49,725 nt of DNA, taken from assembly GCA_030832825.1 (NCBI GenBank), contig JAURIJ010000018.1, positions 1-49,725 of the forward strand, read 5' to 3'. The DNA comes from Gammaproteobacteria bacterium (GTDB taxonomy: Bacteria; Pseudomonadota; Gammaproteobacteria; Pseudomonadales; Pseudohongiellaceae). The first letter of the stretch is position 1. The number at the start of each line of letters is the position of its first letter. A program made the position numbers and the translations under genes. The notes below the pieces were generated by a model. It saw nothing but the letters and a program-made list of their open reading frames with translations, searched no databases and was not told where the DNA came from. Below, piece by piece: positions 27,206 through 38,510 of this stretch.

Positions 27206-27532
27206 TCAGGCCTGCTGGCCCGCTCCTGCACCGTCGATCAGCTTCTGCAGTTCGCCGCTTTCGAAAAGGTCGGTGACGATGTCACAGCCGCCGACCAGTT
27301 CGCCATCGACATACAGCTGCGGGAAAGTGGGCCAGTTGGCGATGCCGGGCAGCGTGGCGCGGATTTCCGGATTGGCCAGCACATCCACGAACGCGAAGCG
27401 CTTGCCGCAGGACATCAGGCAACGCACAGTCTGGGCGGAGAAGCCGCACTGCGGCTGGTCGGGGCTGCCCTTCATGTAAAGAAGAATGCTGTTGGACTTG
27501 ATCTGATCCCGGATGGTGTCTTCGATGTTCAT
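27206..27532 (-). CDS. grxD: Monothiol glutaredoxin (Grx4)
   Basis: A 108-residue CGFS-type glutaredoxin, which binds and transfers 2Fe-2S clusters with glutathione. The active site reads PQCGFSAQ, the glutathione-binding segment WPTFPQLYVDGELVGGCDI is intact, and the length matches E. coli GrxD (115 aa). The start at 27532 (MNIEDTIRDQI) fits the family; the frame extension to 27631 is rejected. It lies between rnt and argF, as in Pseudomonas. Confidence 0.96.
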   Translation of the reverse strand: MNIEDTIRDQIKSNSILLYMKGSPDQPQCGFSAQTVRCLMSCGKRFAFVDVLANPEIRATLPGIANWPTFPQLYVDGELVGGCDIVTDLFESGELQKLIDGAGAGQQA

Positions 27533-27935
27533 AGGGCTGCGACTCGTGATGCTGGCTGATGGGAACGACCGGCGTGGCGCGCGGCGGGAAGCCGCTGCGA
27601 CCCTGCCTGGCGGTCGGTGACGAGCCGGCATTCTACACGAAGGCCGCGCGAATATTCACGCCAACAATGGCCCTGCGTCCCGCCGTTTGCCTCGCCCTCA
27701 CAAACTCGTATAAGATGCCGGCCAGATCAGACAGTGTTCAAAACCACACGTTTGACTCTGAATTTCAAAGATTTTTCGAGCCAGCCCCGGCGGTTCATCC
27801 GTGCCCGCAACGCGTTTGCGTAACCCAGCTCCTCTCCGCGCACTGACGACTTCGGGCCCGGCTCTTGCCTGAAAATCGCGTCAGGCCGCTCCACCAGCAC
27901 AGACCGCGATACAGACCTCACAAGAACCCTTGACA
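27533..27935. other. 403-base region between divergent grxD and argF
   Basis: No convincing gene is present. The region holds the presumed argF promoter (27687-27714) and a leader of about 215 bases without an obvious ORF of its own. No full ArgR box could be made out, only isolated TGAAT/ATTCA half-sites. Confidence 0.55.
27687..27714 (+). promoter_or_regulatory. Probable argF promoter
   Basis: TTGCCT (27687-27692) and TATAAG (27709-27714) are separated by 16 bases, a good sigma-70 arrangement. Transcription would begin near 27721, leaving a long leader before the argF ATG. Confidence 0.55.
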
Positions 27936-28835
27936 ATGGCAACCCGACATTTTTTGACACTGATGGATCTCGAGAAGGCCGAACTTCACGCGATCATCCA
28001 GCGCGCGATTGCGCTCAAGAACAGCCCCGCCCTGCGCGATGACACCCTGCAGCACAAGACTCTGGCCATGATTTTCGAAAAGGCCTCCACCCGCACGCGC
28101 GTCGCCTTCGAAGTGGCCATGACGCAGCTGGGCGGCAGCAGCCTCTTCCTCGCCAACAGCGACACCCAGCTCGGCCGCGGCGAACCGCTGGAGGACACGG
28201 CGAAGGTGCTCTCGCGCATGGTGGATTTCATCACCATCCGCACTTTCGATCACCGCAAGCTCGAAGTCTTCGCGCAGCATTCCCGCGTGCCGGTCATCAA
28301 TGCGCTGTCCGACGACTTCCACCCCTGCCAGCTGCTGGCGGACATGCAGACCTTCTTCGAACACCGCGGCGACATCCAGGGCAAGACCGTGGCCTGGGTC
28401 GGCGACGGTCACAACATGTGCCAGTCCTACATCAACGCCGCAGAGCAGTTCGACTTCGAGCTGCGCATCGCCTGCCCGGAGGGCTTCGAGCCCGACGCGT
28501 GGCTGCTGGAGCGCTCGCGATCCCGCGTGCAGATCGTGCGGGACCCGGTGCAGGCTGTGCGCGGCGCCCATCTGGTGGCCACGGATGTCTGGACGTCCAT
28601 GGGTCACGAGGCCGAGCGCGAGAAGCGCCTGCAGCAGTTCGCCGGCTTCCAGATCAACGAGGAGTTGCTTTCCCACGCCAGCAGCGATGTGCTCTTCATG
28701 CACTGCCTGCCGGCCCATCGCGGCGAGGAAGTCTCTGCCGAGGTGATGGATGCGCCGAATTCCGTGATCTGGGATGAAGCGGAGAACCGTCTGCACACCA
28801 AGAAAGCGCTGCTGGAATTCCTGAGCAAACACTGA
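27936..28835 (+). CDS. argF: Ornithine carbamoyltransferase (anabolic)
   Basis: ArgF makes citrulline from ornithine and carbamoyl phosphate. The 299-residue protein carries the carbamoyl-phosphate site [11 protein letters not shown], the [11 protein letters not shown] motif, WVGDGHNMC (ornithine side) and the catalytic [10 protein letters not shown]. The size and lack of a C-terminal extension fit the anabolic Pseudomonas-type enzyme. The ATG at 27936 is used; a TTG two codons earlier is less likely. It is followed 20 bases later by the GGDEF-EAL gene. Confidence 0.96.
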   Translation: MATRHFLTLMDLEKAELHAIIQRAIALKNSPALRDDTLQHKTLAMIFEKASTRTRVAFEVAMTQLGGSSLFLANSDTQLGRGEPLEDTAKVLSRMVDFITIRTFDHRKLEVFAQHSRVPVINALSDDFHPCQLLADMQTFFEHRGDIQGKTVAWVGDGHNMCQSYINAAEQFDFELRIACPEGFEPDAWLLERSRSRVQIVRDPVQAVRGAHLVATDVWTSMGHEAEREKRLQQFAGFQINEELLSHASSDVLFMHCLPAHRGEEVSAEVMDAPNSVIWDEAENRLHTKKALLEFLSKH

Positions 28836-28855
28836 GCGAAAGGCAGCGCAGCCGC

Positions 28856-30795
28856 ATGAACAAGTCGTCCAGTCTGGGCAGCTTCGCCAAGCGTCACAAC
28901 CGCCTGCTGGCTGTCCTGATCTGCGCGGCGGCGCTGGCCGCTGCCCTGACCAGCGTCTGGTTCGCCTACCACGCGGCCCTCGCCCAGAATCGCGACACCC
29001 TGCTGTTCTCCGAAGCACTCACCACCGGCCTGATGGTGCTCACCGTCGGGCTGAGCCTGTACATGCTGGCGCGGCAGCATCTGGCCGACCAGTCCATGCG
29101 CCTGCTGACCACCGCCATCGAGCAGAGCCACGGCGCGGTGATGATCACCGATGCCAACGGCCGCATCGAATACGTCAATCCCCGCTTTGCCGACATCACC
29201 GGCCACAGCCGCGAGCAGTTGCTGGGCAGCGTCAGTGACTTGGTCAGCAATGCCAGCCTGCGTGACCAGCACGACTGCAGCCTGCTGGAGCGCTTGCAGC
29301 GCGGCGAGGCCTGGTCGCTCACCATGGCCAGCACCCGCCGCAATGGCGAACGCTTCTGGCAGGCGGTCTCGGCTGCGCCGGTGCGTGACGAGAAAGGCCG
29401 GCTCACGCATATCGTGTTCTCCCTCGAGGACACCAGTCAGCAGCGCGAACTGCACACCCAGCTGGAGCGTCTCGCCTATTTCGACCCGCTCACCGGCCTG
29501 GAGAATCGCCGCATGTTCCGCGACCGCCTGGAACAGGCTCTGCGGCATGTCAGCCGTCACGGCACGGCGCTCGCCCTGCTGTTCATTGACCTGGACGGCT
29601 TCAAGCAGATCAACGACAGCCTGGGCCACGATGTGGGGGACGAGCTGCTGGTGGCGGTGGCGCAGCGCATTCGACGCCATGTGCGCGACGAGGACATCGT
29701 GGCGCGTCTGGGCGGCGACGAGTTCATCGTGCTCCTGAGCCATCAGCGCGACTCCCATGCCGCCGCCGTGGTGGCGCGCAAGATCCTCGCCGCCCTTGGC
29801 GAACCCGTGACCCTGCGTGACAACGACGTGCGCATCGGCGCCAGCATCGGCATCACCCTGGCACCCGAGGACGGCATGAACGGCGAGCTGCTGCTGCGCA
29901 ATGCCGATTTGGCGATGTACCGCGCCAAGGAGCTGGGCCGCAACAATGCGCAGTATTTCTCCGAGGACATGCACCAGCGCATCGGCGCCCGCCAGAGCCT
30001 GGAAGCGCAGTTGCAGCAGGCGATCCGCGACGAGCAGTTCGTGGTGCATTTCCAGCCGCTGGTGGATCTGCGCGAACACCGCATCACGGGCTTCGAGGCG
30101 CTGGCACGCTGGCAGCATGCCGAGGGCGAACGCCTGCCCGCGAGCTTCCTGAGCGTGGCCGAACAGAGCGGGCTGATCGTGGACCTGGGCGAGATCATCC
30201 TGCGCAAGGCCTGTCAGCAGCTACGGGAACTGCAGCAGCTGGGCTTCGACGCGCAGACCGTGTCAGTGAATCTCTCGGCCCGGCAATTCCGCGACCCCGC
30301 CTGATCGAGCGCGTCGAGCGCGTTCTGACCCAGACCGGCCTGCAGGCCCGCTGGCTGGAACTGGAGATCACCGAAAGCATGCTGATGGAGAACATCAACC
30401 AGGCCACGGGCATCCTGCAGCAGCTCAAGGCGCTGGGCGTCGGCATCGCGATTGACGACTTCGGCACCGGCCATTCCTCCCTCGGCACCCTCAGCGGCCT
30501 GCCGGTCAGCAAGCTCAAGGTGGATCGCTCCTTCGTGCACAACCTGCTGGTCAATCCGCGCGACCGCGCCATCACCACGGCGGTGATCGCCCTGGGCCGA
30601 CAACTCGAACTGACTGTCGTGGCCGAGGGCGTGGAGACCGCCGAGCAGAGCGACTTCCTGCTGCACCATCAGTGCAGCGCCCAGCAGGGCTACGAGTTCA
30701 GCGCGCCGGTGGCCTTCGCCGAACTGCCCGGCAGCATCGCGCGCCTGCAGGCCAGCCTGAACCAGCCGGCGGGCGCAAACGCGACGCAGCACTGA
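28856..30795 (+). pseudogene. PAS-GGDEF-EAL cyclic-di-GMP protein with a frameshift
   Basis: The first frame (482 codons) has two membrane helices (about 17-40 and 52-72), a PAS domain (about 83-195) and a diguanylate cyclase domain with GGDEF at 286-290. An inhibitory RxxD lies at 277-280, and the EAL phosphodiesterase domain starts with FEAL near 413-416. It stops at TGA 30302-30304, right after SVNLSARQF. The remaining EAL domain (LELEITESM, IDDFGTGHSSL, KVDRSFV, VAEGVET) continues in another frame from about 30301 to 30795. One base appears lost within CCCCGCC. The truncated product would keep a complete cyclase but lose most EAL catalytic residues. Sequencing error cannot be excluded. 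Confidence 0.85.
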
Positions 30796-30796
30796 T

Positions 30797-30824
30797 CCCA
30801 ACTCTTTCTCACTCGCCTGTCTAA
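30797..30824 (+). promoter_or_regulatory. ECF-type promoter upstream of the sigma factor gene
   Basis: CCCAACT (30797-30803) and TGTCTAA (30818-30824) are spaced as the -35 (CAAC core) and -10 (GTCTAA core) of many ECF sigma promoters. It lies directly upstream of the ECF gene, as expected for autoregulation. The start point would be near 30831. Confidence 0.55.
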
Positions 30825-30877
30825 ACGTTTTCCCGGCATGCTGCGTCTCAATGAACAGCAGCCAGCACGGGAAGGCC

Positions 30878-31393
30878 ATGTCCGAAGACGCCAGCAATCT
30901 GATCCGCGCCGCCCAGAAGGGCGATGTCGACGCATTCAGGGCGTTGCATCGGCAGTTTGTCGGACGCACCTACACCCTTTGTCGACGCCTGCTGGCCGAC
31001 GACGCTCGCGCCGAGGATGCCTGCCAGGAGACCTTCCTGAAGGTCTGGCAGCAACTGCCCGGGTTTCGCCACGAAAGCAGTTTCGCGACCTGGGTGCACA
31101 GCATCGCCGCTCGCTGCGCGATCGACCTGTGGCGACGTGAACGCGGGATGCGGCTGTTGGACGACCATGACCTGGAAGCGCTGCCGGACACCCGGGTCGT
31201 GACGCACGAGAGGGACGCCGAAAAGGCCATCGCGGCCCTGCCGGCCCAGGCACGTGCAGTGTTTGTCCTGTTTGCGATTGAAGGCCATACCCATCAGGAA
31301 ATCGCGGCGCTGCTGGACATCGCCGAAGGCTCCTCCCGGGCGCACTACCACCGCGCCCGCACCTTGCTCAAGGACATGTTGCGCGATGCATGA
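30878..31393 (+). CDS. ECF-family RNA polymerase sigma factor
   Basis: A 171-residue sigma-70 factor of the extracytoplasmic-function group. Region 2 includes LLADDARAEDACQETFLKVWQ and the -10-recognition part FATWVHSIAARCAIDLWRRE. Region 4 ends in a helix-turn-helix (FVLFAIEGHTHQEIAALLDIAEGSSRAHYHRART). The start may be 30878 (MSEDASNL) or 30851; the upstream one lies nine codons earlier. The stop overlaps the next gene by eight bases. The downstream one-TM protein is probably its regulator, and the ECF-like promoter upstream suggests positive autoregulation. Confidence 0.92.
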   Translation: MSEDASNLIRAAQKGDVDAFRALHRQFVGRTYTLCRRLLADDARAEDACQETFLKVWQQLPGFRHESSFATWVHSIAARCAIDLWRRERGMRLLDDHDLEALPDTRVVTHERDAEKAIAALPAQARAVFVLFAIEGHTHQEIAALLDIAEGSSRAHYHRARTLLKDMLRDA

Positions 31394-31904
31394 ACACTCG
31401 ACACAGCAAACTCTCTCAGACGAGTCGCGGGACGAGGCATTGGACAAGGCCGTGCGCGCCCTGCCCCGCGAACTGGCGCCGGCACAGGATCTGTGGCCCG
31501 CGCTGGCAGCTCGTCTGCCCGCCCGTCGACAGCAGCGCTGGCGCGGGCAGACGAGTCTCTGGGTGGCCGCGGCTCTGCTGGCCGCTGTCTGGATCAGCCC
31601 GCTGCGTCTGACTCTGGACCCGGCCTCGCCTGCCCTGCCCGCAGCCACGGCGGCGGCAATACTGCAGGAGCATTGGCAGGCAGCCCATGACGCGGCACGG
31701 GCCAGCGTGGCGTATCACCCCAGCCTTGCCTTGCTGACACCAGGCAGTGAATGGGATACCGCCATCGAGCAAGTACACGCAGCGCTCCGCGAATTCCCCG
31801 ACGACCCCTTCCTGCTTGTGCAATTGGATCGCCTGCATCGTCAGCGCCTTGACGCGCTGCGTCAGGCCATGCAGACCGCCGAGCGTTTCGATCTCTATTA
31901 CTGA
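31386..31904 (+). CDS. One-TM protein downstream of the ECF sigma factor (putative anti-sigma factor)
   Basis: A 172-residue protein. Residues 1-55 are cytoplasmic in character and include ALPRELAPAQDLWPALAARL, a pattern often seen next to ECF sigma genes. One hydrophobic helix lies at about 58-72 (LWVAAALLAAVWISPL), leaving roughly 100 residues outside the membrane. No zinc-binding anti-sigma motif (HxxxCxxC) is present. The start overlaps the sigma gene by eight bases, as in coupled sigma/anti-sigma pairs. The anti-sigma role is inferred from position and topology, not from a recognised domain. Confidence 0.65.
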   Translation: MHEHSTQQTLSDESRDEALDKAVRALPRELAPAQDLWPALAARLPARRQQRWRGQTSLWVAAALLAAVWISPLRLTLDPASPALPAATAAAILQEHWQAAHDAARASVAYHPSLALLTPGSEWDTAIEQVHAALREFPDDPFLLVQLDRLHRQRLDALRQAMQTAERFDLYY

Positions 31905-31924
31905 CCCGCCCCTGGAGCCCCACG

Positions 31925-32890
31925 ATGAACATCTTGCGCACTCTCTCCCTGCCCCTGCTCACACTGCTCATTGTCGGCGCTCATGCTGCCAGCGCCCAGG
32001 AGTCCATCGATGAAAGCCGGGACGTGGCGCCCAACGAACGGATCGAGCTGGATGTCATGCGCGGCGAAGTCAGAATCCGGCCGGCGCAGCAGAACGTGTT
32101 TCGCGTGCGTGGCACTCTGGATGAAGAGGCCGAAGGCTTCAGCCTGGAATCCTCCGGCGGGTCGACGCGCTTCTCCGTGGATCTGCCGCGCTCTGCCGGA
32201 CGCTGGGGGGATGGACGTGACGTGGAGAGCCCCTCGGATCTGGACATCGAACTGCCCGCCGGTGCCACGCTGGAGTTTCATGGCGTCAGCACCCAAGTGA
32301 CCGTGACGGGGATTGCCGGGGGCAGCGAGATCACGTCGGTCAATGGTCGCATCGAGGTGAGCGACCTCGGGGAACGGGTGATCCTGTCCACCGTCAACGG
32401 CAGCATTCGCAGCAACGGTGTCAGCGGCCAACTGACGGTGAGCTCGGTCAATGGCGATATCGAGGACAGCGGCTCCCGCGGAAGAGTCGAGTACAGCAGC
32501 GTCAATGGCAGTATTCGAGCGACCTCCTCGGCACAGGAAGTCACCCTGGAAAGCGTCAACGGCGATGCTGCGCTGCAACTTGAGGGCACGGCGCAACTGA
32601 GTCTGGAAACCGTCAACGGCGACTTCGACATCACGTTGACGCAGTCGAGTGCCCCCCGTGTGCAGGGCAGCAGTGTCAGTGGCAATCTGCGCCTCGCACT
32701 GGACGGCACGCCGGACGTGCGGGTGGCACTGGAAACCCACAGTGGCGACATCAGCAACGGCATCAGCGCAGACGCCGCGAGTGGCGAGCGCTTCGGCCCG
32801 CGCAAGAGCCTGCATGTCACTTTCGGACAGGGCAGCGGCCTGATCGAGCTGCGTTCCATCAGTGGTGATCTGGGCCTCACACGGCCCTGA
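31925..32890 (+). CDS. Secreted DUF4097-like repeat protein (predicted beta-solenoid)
   Basis: A 321-residue exported protein with a signal peptide (about 1-24, ending ASAQE). Its core is built from a tandem motif (S/T)VNG-x-hydrophobic, at about residues 138, 156, 174, 192, 210 and 229. The spacing is 18 residues four times, then 19. More distant copies follow (GSSVSGNL, THSGDIS, SISGDLGL). Such VNGDI ladders are typical of DUF4097/toastrack-type adhesin-like proteins with a right-handed beta-solenoid. It lies 20 bases after the putative anti-sigma gene and likely shares its transcript. No enzymatic motif is seen. Confidence 0.72.
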   Translation: MNILRTLSLPLLTLLIVGAHAASAQESIDESRDVAPNERIELDVMRGEVRIRPAQQNVFRVRGTLDEEAEGFSLESSGGSTRFSVDLPRSAGRWGDGRDVESPSDLDIELPAGATLEFHGVSTQVTVTGIAGGSEITSVNGRIEVSDLGERVILSTVNGSIRSNGVSGQLTVSSVNGDIEDSGSRGRVEYSSVNGSIRATSSAQEVTLESVNGDAALQLEGTAQLSLETVNGDFDITLTQSSAPRVQGSSVSGNLRLALDGTPDVRVALETHSGDISNGISADAASGERFGPRKSLHVTFGQGSGLIELRSISGDLGLTRP

Positions 32891-32926
32891 TCACCCGCTC
32901 GCCCAAGCCCCTCTTCCATGCACAAA

Positions 32927-32946
32927 TTACCCACAGCTTGTGCACA
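32927..32946. promoter_or_regulatory. Pair of DnaA-box-like sites upstream of nrdA
   Basis: TTACCCACA (32927-32935) and TTGTGCACA (32938-32946) each differ by one position from the DnaA box consensus TTWTNCACA. DnaA controls nrdAB in E. coli, so the pairing with NrdR-like boxes downstream is meaningful. Confidence 0.5.
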
Positions 32947-32973
32947 CAAAAAGACCTTGCAATCGCCCAGGGA

Positions 32974-33017
32974 GCGCACTATCTTGTGGCCCTGACGCAA
33001 AAACACCCTATATGTAG
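32974..33017. promoter_or_regulatory. NrdR-box pair upstream of nrdA
   Basis: ACCCTATATGTAG (33005-33017) matches 11 of 13 positions of the NrdR box ACACTATATATAG. A weaker match (about 8-9 of 13) starts 31 bases upstream at 32974. A spacing of about three helical turns between paired boxes is normal for NrdR, which represses ribonucleotide reductase genes. Confidence 0.55.
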
Positions 33018-33174
33018 TAGTCGAGGGCTTTTCCAGCCCCCACGAAACTCTCGTCAGAATGCACGTTCCTGCCTGTCCTCACAGGCAGATTTCAGGGCCA
33101 AGACACACTCTCCGGGAACCGCCTTCGCGCCGACATGTCGCCCGGACAGCCATAAAAACATCATGGAGAACCTC

Positions 33175-36042
<2,868 letters not shown>

Positions 36043-36096
36043 GGCAGGCGGCGTGACCGGCCACCAGAATCAGACGTAGAAAAAGAGGAACGCATC

Positions 36097-37434
36097 ATGT
36101 TGTCTTGGGATGAATTCAACGCGGAGGAAGCCCCCTCCACCACCACGGCGATCAGAAGCGTCGCCGGCGTGCAGGCCCGCGCGCAGATCCAGGCCGAGGA
36201 AACCCGTGTCGCTGCTCCAGCAGTGACAGAGCGCGCCCAGGCTGCACTGGAACAAGCCGCCATCGCCGCAGCCGCCGCCGCGCGCGCTCAGGCAGCCGCT
36301 GCTGTGGCGGCTCCGGCTGCAGCGCCCGGCGTGGCGCTCGACCCGCTGGAACAGGCCATCGCCTCGCTGGAGACCTTGGATGTCGACGCCGGGCGGGCGG
36401 AACTGGAAGAGTCCGCCCAGCGCGTGAAGGTGGACGACAAGCGCATGATCAACTGTCGCGCCGACCTGAATCAGCTGGTGCCCTTCAAGTACGACTGGGC
36501 CTGGCAGAAGTATCTGGACGGCTGCGCCAACCACTGGATGCCGCAGGAAGTGAACATGAATGCGGACATCGCCCTGTGGAAGGGCAAGACCGGCCTGACC
36601 GACGACGAGCGCCTGATCGTCAAGCGAAGCCTGGGCTTCTTTTCCACGGCCGACTCGCTGGTGGCCAACAACCTGGTGCTGGCCGTATACCGCCTGATCA
36701 CCAACCCCGAGTGCCGCCAGTACATCCTGCGCCAGGCCTTCGAGGAAGCAATCCACACCCACGCCTATCAGTACTGCATCGAGTCGCTGGCGATGGATGA
36801 AGGCGAGATCTTCAACATGTACCACGAGGTGCCGTCGGTGGCGAAGAAGGCCTCCTGGGGCCTGAAGTACACCCGCGAGCTGAGCGATCCGAACTTCCGC
36901 ACTGGCACCCGCGAGACGGACCAGGCGCTGCTGAAGAATCTCATCGCCTACTACTGCTGTCTGGAAGGCATCTTCTTCTACTGTGGCTTCACCCAGATCC
37001 TGTCCATGGGCCGCCGCAACAAGATGACGGGCACCTCCGAGCAGTTCCAGTACATCCTGCGCGACGAGTCCATGCACCTGAACTTCGGCATCGACATGAT
37101 CAACCAGATCAAGCTGGAGAACCCGCAGCTGTGGACGGACAAGATGAAGGAAGAGGCCACGCAGATGATCCTGCAGGCCGCTCAGCTCGAGATCGAGTAC
37201 GCGCGCGACACCATGCCGCGCGGAGTGCTGGGCATGAACGCGGCGATGATGGAAGAATACCTGCAGTTCATTGCCAACCGTCGCCTGGTGCAGATCGGCC
37301 TGCCGGAGCAGTTCAAGGGCGTGAAGAACCCCTTCCCGTGGATGTCCGAGATCATGGATCTGCGCAAGGAGAAGAACTTCTTCGAGACGCGCGTGACCGA
37401 GTATCAGACAGGCGGTGCGCTGACCTGGGAATGA
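36097..37434 (+). CDS. nrdB: Ribonucleoside-diphosphate reductase class Ia, beta subunit
   Basis: NrdB holds the di-iron centre and tyrosyl radical used by NrdA. The 445-residue protein starts [11 protein letters not shown] and has a long alanine-rich extension (about 20-110) before the ferritin-like core. Iron ligands and the radical Tyr are recognisable in [23 protein letters not shown] (Glu, His, Tyr) and DESMHLNFG. The C-terminus TGGALTWE, which docks on NrdA, is intact. The extension is present but shorter in Pseudomonas NrdB. GAGGA precedes the start. It is followed at 37467 by a small unknown gene. Confidence 0.97.
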   Translation: MLSWDEFNAEEAPSTTTAIRSVAGVQARAQIQAEETRVAAPAVTERAQAALEQAAIAAAAAARAQAAAAVAAPAAAPGVALDPLEQAIASLETLDVDAGRAELEESAQRVKVDDKRMINCRADLNQLVPFKYDWAWQKYLDGCANHWMPQEVNMNADIALWKGKTGLTDDERLIVKRSLGFFSTADSLVANNLVLAVYRLITNPECRQYILRQAFEEAIHTHAYQYCIESLAMDEGEIFNMYHEVPSVAKKASWGLKYTRELSDPNFRTGTRETDQALLKNLIAYYCCLEGIFFYCGFTQILSMGRRNKMTGTSEQFQYILRDESMHLNFGIDMINQIKLENPQLWTDKMKEEATQMILQAAQLEIEYARDTMPRGVLGMNAAMMEEYLQFIANRRLVQIGLPEQFKGVKNPFPWMSEIMDLRKEKNFFETRVTEYQTGGALTWE

Positions 37435-37466
37435 CCGGCTGCGCGGCTTCACGCAGGAGACGTACG

Positions 37467-37802
37467 ATGAGCAAGCAAGACACCACCGAGAGCGGCACTG
37501 ACGGCAGCGTGATGACCCTGGACCAGCTCACGCAGACCATCGAGATGATGACCAGCGTCGTCAGCCGCCTGAAGCGCCATCTGCAACTGCAACTGGCGGG
37601 CAGCGCCGGGGGGGATGTCCCCGAATCTCTGCAGCGGGACCTGCTCGCCAGCGAACGCGAACTGCTGTCCATGCAGCAGCTCGCCGGCAGCGTGGCGACC
37701 GCCGCCCTGGCCAGCCACGACAGCGCGCATCCGGGCCTGGTGCTCGAGATCAGCCTGCTGGAGGACGACATCGAGCCCCCGCAGGTGCGCGTGCTGCACT
37801 GA
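37467..37802 (+). CDS. Hypothetical protein downstream of nrdB
   Basis: A 111-residue cytosolic-looking protein with an AGGAGA ribosome site at 37455-37460, six bases before ATG. The middle (QLTQTIEMMTSVVSRLKRHLQLQL, then QRDLLASERELLSMQQ) is predicted helical, possibly coiled coil, and the end (GLVLEISLLEDDIEPPQ) is acidic. No known domain is recognised. It lies only 32 bases after nrdB and 14 bases before the MocA-like gene, so it may belong to the nrd transcript. A role tied to ribonucleotide reductase is possible but unsupported by sequence. Confidence 0.7.
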   Translation: MSKQDTTESGTDGSVMTLDQLTQTIEMMTSVVSRLKRHLQLQLAGSAGGDVPESLQRDLLASERELLSMQQLAGSVATAALASHDSAHPGLVLEISLLEDDIEPPQVRVLH

Positions 37803-37816
37803 CACCGCCCGCCGCC

Positions 37817-38416
37817 ATGGGCAGGATACCCACTCCCCCTGCCCCCGCCGGCATCCTCCTGCTGGCGGCCGGCTTCAGCCGCCGTTTCGGTGGCCTGAAA
37901 CTCGCGGCTTCCCTGCAGAACGGCGACACCGTCGTCGCCCGCACGCTGCAACAGCTGCGCGCCACTGCGGCGCCTCTGCGCATCGTCACCCGCCCCGATC
38001 TGCAGGCGCTGCTGCTGGCCAGCGGCGCCCAGGCCAATGAACTGGTGCTGTGCAAGGATGCCGCGCTGGGCATGGGCCACACCCTGGCCGCCGGCATGCG
38101 GGCCTTGCCGCCCTGGCGCGGCTGCCTGGTGTGTCTGGCCGACATGCCGTTCATCCGACCCAACACGCTGAACCTGCTGCTGCAGGCGCTGCGGCACGAC
38201 CGCATCCTGGTGCCAGTGCACGACAACGAGCGCGGCAATCCGGTGGGCTTCGGGTCAGACTGGTTCGCGGCCCTGCAAGACTGCAGCGGCGATGCGGGTG
38301 CGCGCGAGATCGTGCGGGGCCACCCCCATCAGATCGACCTGGTGACCGTGGACGACCCGGGCATCCTGCAGGATGTCGATACCCCTGCCGATCTGGCCCG
38401 GCATCAGACGCCCTGA
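37817..38416 (+). CDS. MobA/MocA-like nucleotidyltransferase
   Basis: A 199-residue NTP-transferase of the MobA/MocA group, which transfers CMP or GMP to molybdopterin. It shows the glycine-rich motif GILLLAAGFSRRFGGLKL, the metal-binding VCLADMPFI, then GNPVGF, SGDAGAREIV and a closing DVDTPADLA. This order fits MocA (cytidylyltransferase) better than MobA, as the first lysine follows GGL. Its place between the small post-nrdB gene and a cyclophilin, away from any molybdoenzyme, is unusual. Together with moaA and moaB it implies molybdenum enzymes elsewhere in the genome. Confidence 0.8.
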   Translation: MGRIPTPPAPAGILLLAAGFSRRFGGLKLAASLQNGDTVVARTLQQLRATAAPLRIVTRPDLQALLLASGAQANELVLCKDAALGMGHTLAAGMRALPPWRGCLVCLADMPFIRPNTLNLLLQALRHDRILVPVHDNERGNPVGFGSDWFAALQDCSGDAGAREIVRGHPHQIDLVTVDDPGILQDVDTPADLARHQTP

Positions 38417-38510
38417 GTCGCATTGCATTGGCCTTGGCGCTGCCCCTACAATCCGGGCGACATCCCAGCGGCCCGCCCCCGGCAGGCCCCAGCACGAGAC
38501 CCCCAGCCCC

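Noticed and set aside
27640..27935. ArgR operator upstream of argF
   Set aside because: Only isolated TGAAT/ATTCA half-sites are seen; no pair with proper spacing.
30292..30304. Programmed ribosomal frameshift in the GGDEF-EAL gene
   Set aside because: No X-XXY-YYZ slippery heptamer or downstream pseudoknot is evident at CCCCGCCTGA; a base loss or read error is simpler.
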